Of a DNA stretch of 27,385 nt, positions 21,343 through 27,385 are shown piece after piece (within the stretch, counting starts at the first letter, position 1; every line of letters starts with the position of its first letter). Source of the stretch: an uncultured bacterium (GTDB taxonomy: Bacteria > Bacillota > Clostridia > Peptostreptococcales > Anaerovoracaceae). The stretch spans positions 1 through 27,385 of the forward strand of contig CAJMLH010000029.1 of NCBI GenBank assembly GCA_905214195.1. Direction: 5' to 3'. A program made the position numbers and the translations under genes. A model generated the notes under the pieces. It did no database searches. It was not told where the DNA came from and worked only from the letters and a program-made list of their open reading frames with translations.

Positions 21343-24249
21343 TTATGCTGCAAGCTTATTCAAAGCTTCTTCAAGTTCTTCCATATATTCTCCGTAAGAT
21401 GCCCAATCGCCATCTTTCAGAGCTGCCTGAGCATTATCATATGCCGAAGCTGCTTTCTGGATAAGCTCTGTCTGACTGAGTTCAGCTTCAGGTGCCGTTG
21501 TCTCTCCACCGTTACCATCTGTCTGACCGCCTACAGAACCTCCAACCGAATCTATACCTGATGCCGCCTCATCGCCAAACAGCGAAACAAGACACTCAGC
21601 TAAAGTTTCTTCATATGCAATTTTATCGTTATATGCAACTATTATTCTCTTTACTTCCGGAATACTTGAATTTGTTGCTTCCAGATATACAGGTTCTACA
21701 TAAAGAATTGAGGAGTTTATTGGTATTACAAACATATTTCCTCTTCTGTAGGTAGTTCCCGAAGAATTCCAAAGTGAAAATTCTTTTGATATTTCGGTAT
21801 TTTGGTCAATCTGAGCCTCTACCTGTTCAGGTCCGTAAATCGTCTTGCTCTTAGGGAATTGATATAATACCAATTCTCCGTAATGATCACCGTCGTTTCG
21901 AGCAACCATCAGCGCCGTCATATTCTTTTTGCTCTTAGGAGTAAACGGAATTGAGTTAAAGAACTCTGCTTTCTCTTCTCCCGGAAGCTTAGCAATGTAA
22001 TATGTCGGAGTCATCTGCATCTGCTCAGTTCCATATATCTCATAAGCTATATCCCACTGGTCTTCGTTCAGATAGAACACGCCTATGTCTTCCATATGGT
22101 ATCTCGCAAAGATATTTGCCTGTATCTGCAATAATTTGTTCGGATAACGAATATGTGCTTTCAGTCCCTCCGGCATTTCGTCCATATCCTTAAACAGTTT
22201 AGGATATATCTTTGCATAGGTAGCCGCAATAGGATCTTCATCATCTACCACATAGAAGCTTACATCTCCGTTATATGCGTCTACAACTACTTTTACAGAG
22301 TTTCTGATATAGTTGGTATTGTTATCATTTTCCCATGGCTGAGAATAAGGATAATTTGAACTTGTAGTATACGCATCAACCATCCAGTAAAGTTTTCCGT
22401 CGGCAGTTACCATATACGGGTCTTCTTCATATGACAGATATGGCATTATTGTCTTTACTCTGTCCATTACATTTCTGTGAATGATTATCTTAGAGTCACT
22501 GTCTATATTGGAAGAAACAAGAAGCTTGACACTTCCCTCCTTAACTGCAAATACAAGGCGGTTAAAGAAGTTCATTTTGATTCCCGCATCACCCTCGTAA
22601 CGAGTGTATTCATTGCTTTCTCCCGAAGGATAGTCAAACTCATCCTCATTTGTTCCTACTATAACATACTCATTGGAAAGCTCTCCAAAATATATTTCAG
22701 GTCTTTTAATCTGAATGTCTTCTACAGATGATTCCGGCGGAATATTACCGATAAGCACATCAGGCTGTCCGCTGGATGTTACCTTATCTACTCTGGACAT
22801 AGTAATACCGTATCCGTGAGTATATTTCAGATGTCTGTTAAGCCATGAATCGCTTATCTTTGTCTCATCTATTTCTCTTGTAGCAAGATATGTCTGAGTA
22901 TATTTTCCGTCTATCATATATCTGTCATTGTCTACATCATTGAAAGTGTAGTATTGACGGATACTTTGTGTCTGATTGTAAAATTGCTGCGCAGGGTCGA
23001 AATCGTTTATACGAATATTGCTTATCGTCTCTGAGTTGGCAGCTATATCGCTTCCTGTAAGAGTATTATCGGCAGCAAAGGATGTGGTAGTTACATCATC
23101 CAGTTGGTAAGCATGCTGCGTATACTCAATGTTTCTCTCCAGATATTCTCTTTCCTTGTTCAGTTCGTCAGGAGAAACAATGAAGTTCTGTATAAAGAGT
23201 CCTGCTCCCGTTCCGATAAGACCTACGGCTATCATTACCACCGGAATGGTCAACAGCTTTTTGTATGCCTTTTTCTTCATGTGCACAACAAACATTATTG
23301 CTGACAGCACAGACAGTACACAAAGAATTCTAAGTTTCCACAAAGTCACCGTTACATCGGTAAAACCTGCACCATATACGGCTCCTGTATGAGTATGGAG
23401 CAAATCAAACTGTTGCAGGAAGAAGCTTGTACCAAGCATTATAAAGAATATAAAGCCCAAAACGGATAACTTGCCTGATGCGATCTGCATAAGCTGCTTA
23501 AAGTTATTGTCATCAAATTGTTTTTGAGGCCTTACAGGTTTTGCCTGGAACTTCTTGCCGGTAAAGGCTTCGCTGAATTTACCGAAAAATTCATTTGCGT
23601 CGCTTGTTCTTCTGTTTCCGTTTGCGAAAGGATTATCACTGCCTGAGTATCTTTCGCCTTCCCCATCTGCAAACTCAGCATCAGGTGGAACTTCCTCTTT
23701 GAAAACATCAGGCGTTCTGACTGTCATCAATATAATGTAGTAGATAACTGTCAAAAGTATAAAGCCTATAATAATCCCGATAAGTATATCGTTTAACTGT
23801 GACAAGAAATCCAACTTGAATATATAGAACGATATATCCATATTGAACAGAGGATCTTTAAGGTCAAACGATGTACTATTGGCAAATTTCAATATTTCAA
23901 ACCAAAGATCCATTATCGCCATTATTGTGGCAAAGAGACCGAAAACAGCTGATAATACCAGCGTGGTTTTTTTCAGTTTCTTTAAATTGGTTTCTTCAGA
24001 AGATGCAATCTTCGAGAAGTAACCTTTTTTGAGCTTGTTAAGATATACATATACAAGCCCAGTGACAATTATAAATGTAGGAATACCCACAGTAAGCTGC
24101 GTCACCATTTTCTTAAAGAATACGGATAAATACCCCATTTCTTTAAACCAAAGGAAGTCGGCTATAAAACCTATAAGGCTTACAAACAGCACGACTATCA
24201 AGACTATAACAAGTAATACAAAGCTAAGTCTTTTTTGTCCTTTTCCCAT
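21343..24249 (-). CDS. UPF0182-family large membrane protein
   Basis: A 968-residue protein of the uncharacterised UPF0182 family, found in many Actinobacteria, Clostridia and Cyanobacteria. Seven membrane segments lie in the first third (about 8-30, 53-70, 96-116, 152-176, then three between 255 and 355). A large extracytoplasmic domain of about 500 residues follows, with family blocks such as NLNIR-like ISNIRINDFDP, the GYGITMSRVDKV segment, PEIYFGE, and PYSQPWENDNN. The tail has a Gly/Gln-rich stretch and an acidic helix (QAALKDGDWASYGEYMEEL) typical of the family end. Function is unknown. The ATG shares a base with the stop of the zinc-ribbon gene (TAATG); AAGGAGG lies upstream. Confidence 0.93.
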   Translation of the reverse strand: MGKGQKRLSFVLLVIVLIVVLFVSLIGFIADFLWFKEMGYLSVFFKKMVTQLTVGIPTFIIVTGLVYVYLNKLKKGYFSKIASSEETNLKKLKKTTLVLSAVFGLFATIMAIMDLWFEILKFANSTSFDLKDPLFNMDISFYIFKLDFLSQLNDILIGIIIGFILLTVIYYIILMTVRTPDVFKEEVPPDAEFADGEGERYSGSDNPFANGNRRTSDANEFFGKFSEAFTGKKFQAKPVRPQKQFDDNNFKQLMQIASGKLSVLGFIFFIMLGTSFFLQQFDLLHTHTGAVYGAGFTDVTVTLWKLRILCVLSVLSAIMFVVHMKKKAYKKLLTIPVVMIAVGLIGTGAGLFIQNFIVSPDELNKEREYLERNIEYTQHAYQLDDVTTTSFAADNTLTGSDIAANSETISNIRINDFDPAQQFYNQTQSIRQYYTFNDVDNDRYMIDGKYTQTYLATREIDETKISDSWLNRHLKYTHGYGITMSRVDKVTSSGQPDVLIGNIPPESSVEDIQIKRPEIYFGELSNEYVIVGTNEDEFDYPSGESNEYTRYEGDAGIKMNFFNRLVFAVKEGSVKLLVSSNIDSDSKIIIHRNVMDRVKTIMPYLSYEEDPYMVTADGKLYWMVDAYTTSSNYPYSQPWENDNNTNYIRNSVKVVVDAYNGDVSFYVVDDEDPIAATYAKIYPKLFKDMDEMPEGLKAHIRYPNKLLQIQANIFARYHMEDIGVFYLNEDQWDIAYEIYGTEQMQMTPTYYIAKLPGEEKAEFFNSIPFTPKSKKNMTALMVARNDGDHYGELVLYQFPKSKTIYGPEQVEAQIDQNTEISKEFSLWNSSGTTYRRGNMFVIPINSSILYVEPVYLEATNSSIPEVKRIIVAYNDKIAYEETLAECLVSLFGDEAASGIDSVGGSVGGQTDGNGGETTAPEAELSQTELIQKAASAYDNAQAALKDGDWASYGEYMEELEEALNKLAA

Positions 24250-26132
24250 TATACACTTTCCTCCTTCATTTCATCTACGATTATACCATCAGCCGAATTT
24301 ACCAAACGAACAGTTTGGTAAGCAACAGCTGTATTACCGTCTGCTTTTGCATAAGTAACCTTGTTTAATACGAAATATTCGCCGTTTCCGCTTCTTATTT
24401 CACCTATTTCAAGGCTATTTATTCCCACCAGCTCAGTGTCATCGTTTCTTTCCTGCCAACCGTTGTAATACCCTATTACTGCTTCTACTATGCTCCTGCC
24501 GTAGGTTTCTTCTTCGCCGTCTTCGGATTCTTCAACAGTGCCATTTTTGAAATCACCGGTCTGTCCTATCTGTTCAAAAGCATATGATTTTTTCAAATCA
24601 TAATACAAATCGGAATTATACGATATATTGCCGATATTTGCTCCGCTGCCTCTAAGCTCATTTACATATTGATACATATATGCATCGCTGCTTTCTTTCT
24701 CAGGCTCTGCTTTTGAACCATTATCGTCTTTATCGAAAATTGATGTAACTTTTTTCATCAGTCCATCCACACCTTTAGAAAAACCACTGTCAGGAGCGAA
24801 TGTCTTGAATCCTATTATAACCAATTCCACAGCTACGATTATCGCCAATATTATAATCAGTGTTTTTACTACTTTATTTCCTTTATATTCTTCCTCGTCG
24901 TCTTCGTCATCTATCAGAGGGATTATTTTCTTTTTGGCATCAGCCACATCATTGTCGCCGTCACTGCCGCTATCGTCAAAGGCATCAACAGGGAAAATAT
25001 CCGAGTATCTGAGCTTTGTTTTTTCCTCTTGAAAGGGAGGCACAGATTCCTCCTTTTCTTCAGAAGTTTCGGCATTTGCTTCTGTATCATCTTGTTCGGT
25101 TTTGGTATTTTCCTGTGCCAAATTCTCTTCATTTGACACTGCCGACACCGCCTCTGCCATACCTGCGGCTGCGGCTGCAAGTGCAACAGTCTCTGCTGTT
25201 TCTGATGACAGCTTGGTTTTTTCATCTTCAGCCAATGTTCCCTTTTCATCGGCTTCCGGATTTTCCAAAACAACTTTATCGTCTGCTTCATCGTATGCCA
25301 TCACGGTTGCAGTCAGCGGCGGTATTACAACAGCTACTTCTTTCACCGGGGGAACAAGCGGCAGTTCCGGTTCTACAAAAACTTCTTCAAACTTTGGCGT
25401 CTTTTTCACTTCTCCAGGAGGTGCTGTCTTTGGAGCGATTTCATCCCATTCACTTTTTCTGCGAATTTCCATCTCCTCTATGCGCTGTTTTTCCTTGTCA
25501 AGAAGTTCCTGGAATGCATCTCTTTTAGCATTATATGTATAGAATTGTTCATCTTTCGGAAAACTGCTGCGGCTGTATTGTATAGTTGCGCCTTTATCAT
25601 CCTTTTTAGGCTCATCCATAGCATCAGCACCAAAAAGCTCTCTCTCAAGAGCCGCTATGGAAAGAATCTCTTCTTTAGGTTCAATTTCCGAATCATATGT
25701 CGATTCTGTAAATTCAGATGGTGCTTTCACCTCTCCAAACTTTGTAGGAGCTGACATATCAGCCTTTTTATCCATTTCTTCCGGAATTATTTTTTCAACT
25801 TTAATCGGCCTTGAGTCACGCCGCCTTTCTATCACTTCGTCCCAATTGAGTTCAAAATCGTCTTCTTTTTTTTCGTCTCTGCCGGGAAAACCATCAAGAT
25901 TCCAGTCGAAATGGACTGCTTCTCTCTTAGGCTCTGTGCTGTATGGACTTTCTTCTGCAATACGGCGGGTTCGTTTTTCCGCTTCTTCCCTAAACGGCGG
26001 ATTAAACACAACCTCCTCATATTTAGGAGTCTGCCTAATATCTCTTCTAACTTCTTCTCTGACTTTAGCGCCGCAATGTGCACAAAATCTATCTCCATCA
26101 TGTAACAAATTTCCGCATTTAGTGCAAAACAT
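24249..26132 (-). CDS. Zinc-ribbon membrane protein with long acidic linker
   Basis: A 627-residue protein. It starts with a zinc ribbon, FCTKCGN...FCAHCGAK (C3, C6, C17, C20). A long, charged, low-complexity region (about 25-415) follows, rich in Glu, Asp and Lys, with an Ala-rich patch. One membrane helix lies at about 422-441 (TLIIILAIIVAVELVIIGF). About 185 residues outside form a small folded-looking domain with YNGWQER and LEIGEIRSGNGEYFVLNKVTY, similar in layout to zinc-ribbon membrane proteins thought to act in envelope or stress functions. I do not recognise a specific family for the outer domain. RBS GGAGGT precedes the ATG at 26132. It is translationally coupled to the UPF0182 gene downstream. 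Confidence 0.8.
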   Translation of the reverse strand: MFCTKCGNLLHDGDRFCAHCGAKVREEVRRDIRQTPKYEEVVFNPPFREEAEKRTRRIAEESPYSTEPKREAVHFDWNLDGFPGRDEKKEDDFELNWDEVIERRRDSRPIKVEKIIPEEMDKKADMSAPTKFGEVKAPSEFTESTYDSEIEPKEEILSIAALERELFGADAMDEPKKDDKGATIQYSRSSFPKDEQFYTYNAKRDAFQELLDKEKQRIEEMEIRRKSEWDEIAPKTAPPGEVKKTPKFEEVFVEPELPLVPPVKEVAVVIPPLTATVMAYDEADDKVVLENPEADEKGTLAEDEKTKLSSETAETVALAAAAAGMAEAVSAVSNEENLAQENTKTEQDDTEANAETSEEKEESVPPFQEEKTKLRYSDIFPVDAFDDSGSDGDNDVADAKKKIIPLIDDEDDEEEYKGNKVVKTLIIILAIIVAVELVIIGFKTFAPDSGFSKGVDGLMKKVTSIFDKDDNGSKAEPEKESSDAYMYQYVNELRGSGANIGNISYNSDLYYDLKKSYAFEQIGQTGDFKNGTVEESEDGEEETYGRSIVEAVIGYYNGWQERNDDTELVGINSLEIGEIRSGNGEYFVLNKVTYAKADGNTAVAYQTVRLVNSADGIIVDEMKEESV

Positions 26133-26165
26133 TATCTACCTCCGTATTGTTATATGGCTTCTTTA

Positions 26166-26921
26166 TCAGTCTCTTATTTTTTCTTTTAATTCTTCTTCCG
26201 TAAAAACTCTTCCCGACCGTGTTGTATCTATATTGTCCGGCCCGAATTTCCTCACTGTTGTATCACATACATCTTCACATCCGGATTTTTCACATTCACA
26301 CTGTTCATGTCCAATAGTGTCATCCGAAAGTTTAGATGATTGTTCTTGACAAGTCTCTGTTTGTGTTTCAGATAAAAACGGCTCTTTTCCGTCTGTTGTC
26401 TTATCTAAATGCTCCGCTTTGGCTCTTTCGATTTCCTTTGTTATGTCTTCAATGCTCAGATTATACAAAGTGTCTTTTGACTTTTGAGGCTGCGGTGGTT
26501 TGAAGTCTTCTTTTAAAATAAAAGTTTTATCCTGTTCATCACCGGGCTTGTCCTCGGCCGCAGCATATTTTATTTTGACTTCCGCCCCTTGTATTTTTAT
26601 TTCTATTTCTTTTAAGGTCTGCACCGGAAGCCCTGCTATTTCTTCAAGTAATGACTCTACTCCTTCTCTGAATACAGCCATCTTTGTATCCGGCTGATTT
26701 GCCTCCGATGTTTCCTCTTTTGTTTCTTTATTTTGCTCTTTTATAAATTCTTTCTCATCAAAATTCAGGTCATCACCATCGTCATCTTTGCGTGCAGATA
26801 ATACTACTGCTATGATTATTATGAGCAAAATCAATACGGCGCCCGATATCATAAGAATATTCATATTTTCACGACAAAACTGCATAACTGCTTCTGTTAT
26901 CTTGCCGATACTTTCGCCCAT
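26166..26921 (-). CDS. Membrane-anchored acidic hypothetical protein
   Basis: A 251-residue protein with a single N-terminal membrane helix (about 21-42, flanked by ARKDDD, so the bulk is probably cytoplasmic). A long Glu/Lys/Asp-rich stretch follows. A helical segment lies at 81-120 and another at 155-175. Near the end are five cysteines (C191, C208, C210, C215, C219), then a compact tail with RKFGPDN (224-230) and TRSGRVFTEEEL (234-245). The tail looks conserved rather than low-complexity. No known function is recognised. It is the first gene of the run. RBS GGAGAG precedes the ATG, and a consensus promoter lies at 26953-26981. The zinc-ribbon gene begins 33 bp downstream. Confidence 0.75.
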   Translation of the reverse strand: MGESIGKITEAVMQFCRENMNILMISGAVLILLIIIIAVVLSARKDDDGDDLNFDEKEFIKEQNKETKEETSEANQPDTKMAVFREGVESLLEEIAGLPVQTLKEIEIKIQGAEVKIKYAAAEDKPGDEQDKTFILKEDFKPPQPQKSKDTLYNLSIEDITKEIERAKAEHLDKTTDGKEPFLSETQTETCQEQSSKLSDDTIGHEQCECEKSGCEDVCDTTVRKFGPDNIDTTRSGRVFTEEELKEKIRD

Positions 26922-26952
26922 AACTTTCTCTCCTGTATTTATAGTTCCTATT

Positions 26953-26981
26953 ATTATATAACAAATGCTTTAGGATTGCAA
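26953..26981 (-). promoter_or_regulatory. Promoter of the 26921-17391 gene run
   Basis: On the minus strand TTGCAA (26981-26976), a 17-bp spacer, and TATAAT (26958-26953). Expected RNA start is near 26946, about 25 nt before the ATG at 26921. Confidence 0.78.
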
Positions 26982-27013
26982 AGAAAAAAGAGCAGTTTTA
27001 CATCTGCTCTTTT
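26981..27013 (-). terminator. Terminator of the small peptide gene
   Basis: On the minus strand AAAAGAGCAG (27013-27004) pairs with CTGCTCTTTT (26995-26986) around an 8-nt loop, followed by TTCTTTGC. It lies 26 bp after the stop of the 34-residue frame and immediately before the next promoter. Confidence 0.85.
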
Positions 27014-27039
27014 CTTCTTTTTTCATTGTTCAAACAAGA

Positions 27040-27144
27040 CTATCTTGTGCTTTCGCTAAAATTATTATTCTGGCTCTTTTCATTTTTCTGGTTCTTCTGG
27101 TTCTTAGAGTTTCTCTCATTTCTGTTTTCATTCTTTGATTTCAT
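27040..27144 (-). CDS. 34-residue Asn/Lys/Glu/Ser-rich peptide
   Basis: An ATG at 27144 preceded by a very strong ribosome site (AAAGGAGGGG, about 7 bp upstream) opens a 34-codon frame ending in TAG at 27040. The peptide starts MKSKNENRNERNS, continues with repeated KNQ units, and ends FSESTR. It has no hydrophobic segment and only one aromatic residue, so it is expected to be soluble, disordered and basic. A dedicated terminator follows (26981-27013). Its composition recalls small spore- or nucleic-acid-associated peptides of Clostridia, but I do not recognise a named family. The strong translation signal and own transcription unit make a real gene likely. Confidence 0.7.
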   Translation of the reverse strand: MKSKNENRNERNSKNQKNQKNEKSQNNNFSESTR

Positions 27145-27193
27145 TTTCAATCCCCTCCTTTATAGTTTATTTTGTTCACTAAGGCTAAAACTT

Positions 27194-27199
27194 ATTATA
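27194..27199 (-). promoter_or_regulatory. Possible -10 of the small peptide gene
   Basis: TATAAT on the minus strand, about 50 bp upstream of the ATG. The hexamer 17 bp further upstream (CGAAAC) is not a sigma-A -35. It overlaps the inverted repeat at 27210-27244. An activator or an alternative sigma factor is possible. Confidence 0.4.
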
Positions 27200-27209
27200 G
27201 GTAATTTCT

Positions 27210-27244
27210 ATGAAAAGTTTCGGCTATGTCACAAAACTTTTCAT
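27210..27244. repeat. 11-bp perfect inverted repeat upstream of the peptide gene and tRNA-Lys
   Basis: ATGAAAAGTTT (27210-27220) and AAACTTTTCAT (27234-27244) are exact inverted copies separated by 13 bp. It lies where the -35 region of the peptide gene should be and 22 bp before the tRNA -35. A dimeric regulator site is the simplest reading. Confidence 0.6.
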
Positions 27245-27265
27245 TTGGTTTTTTCAAAAAAATCA

Positions 27266-27294
27266 TTGACAATGATCGAAAAAAATGCTATTAT
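27266..27294 (+). promoter_or_regulatory. tRNA-Lys promoter
   Basis: Perfect TTGACA (27266-27271), a 17-bp spacer, and TATTAT (27289-27294) preceded by TGC, an extended -10. Expected RNA start is near 27301, 25 nt before the tRNA. Confidence 0.85.
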
Positions 27295-27325
27295 AACTCC
27301 TGTGTTAATTGCGACATTGATATTT

Positions 27326-27385
27326 GCATCTTTAGCTCAGCTGGCAGAGCACCTGACTCTTAATCAGGGTGTCCAGGGTTCGAAC
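27326..27385 (+). tRNA. tRNA-Lys(CTT), 3' truncated by the window edge
   Basis: The acceptor 5' strand GCATCTT is followed by T8-A9, the D stem GCTC/GAGC, and the anticodon stem-loop CCTGA-CTCTTAA-TCAGG with anticodon CTT at 27359-27361. The T-arm begins at CCAGGGTTCGAAC, where the sequence ends. The 3' acceptor strand (expected AAGATGC) lies outside the window. Confidence 0.93.

Noticed and set aside
25657..26349. 230-codon plus-strand frame, and other plus-strand frames over 24800-25750
   Set aside because: They are shadows opposite the Glu/Lys-rich zinc-ribbon gene, whose reverse complement reads as Ser/Phe/Leu.
1..27385. CRISPR arrays, insertion sequences, phage genes, toxin-antitoxin pairs
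   Set aside because: No spaced direct repeats, transposase or integrase motifs, or paired small toxin genes were seen on either strand.

Overview
The window comes from an anaerobic, low- to mid-GC Clostridia-type Firmicute. The reasons are a complete Rnf ion-pumping ferredoxin:NAD+ oxidoreductase operon in the order C-D-G-E-A-B, a class A flavodiiron protein, an EFR1-type flavodoxin/ferredoxin, strong AGGAGG ribosome sites with sigma-A-like promoters, and a clostridial-looking tRNA-Lys. A relative of the Anaerovoracaceae / Family XIII is my guess and is not proven by the sequence. No mobile element, CRISPR array, prophage gene or rRNA was seen.

Region 1 (2-4300). A MocR-type regulator, cut by the left edge and lacking the usual PLP-binding lysine, runs into the 3' end of apbE (FAD:protein FMN transferase). 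Head-to-head with apbE is a three-gene set: a NusG-domain-II protein, a Gx-family membrane transporter and an EFR1 flavodoxin/ferredoxin. ApbE is the enzyme expected to attach FMN to RnfG and RnfD, so this set fits with the Rnf operon nearby.

Region 2 (4300-10580). A small leucine-rich-repeat protein lies behind a cold-shock gene and its terminator. Next is the rnfCDGEAB operon on the minus strand, with a consensus promoter (TTGGAT-17-TATAAT) and a strong terminator. Most of its genes are joined by TAATG overlaps.

Region 3 (10580-13940). A TIGR00300/LOR-SDH-family protein (probable NAD-dependent ornithine cyclodeaminase) and an Orn/Lys/Arg-type decarboxylase with a TTG start form a two-gene operon. 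It is divergent from a TetR regulator and suggests control of ornithine fate.

Region 4 (13940-18071). This is the most striking part. One protein fuses an intact acyl-CoA dehydrogenase, the FAD-binding half of EtfA and a rubredoxin, and it is followed directly by a flavodiiron protein. Upstream lies a perfect palindrome GTAACCATGGTTAC about 41.5 bp before the inferred transcription start. The next gene upstream encodes a Crp/Fnr regulator. Together they suggest a regulated acyl-CoA- or flavin-driven O2/NO reduction chain contained in two polypeptides.

Region 5 (17391-26981). A long same-strand run holds a membrane-anchored acidic protein, a zinc-ribbon membrane protein, a UPF0182 membrane protein, an unusually long glutamine synthetase, serS and the Crp/Fnr gene, with a consensus promoter at its head. 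Region 6 (26981-27385) holds a 34-residue Asn/Lys-rich peptide gene with its own terminator, an 11-bp inverted repeat, and a tRNA-Lys(CTT) with a strong promoter, cut by the right edge.
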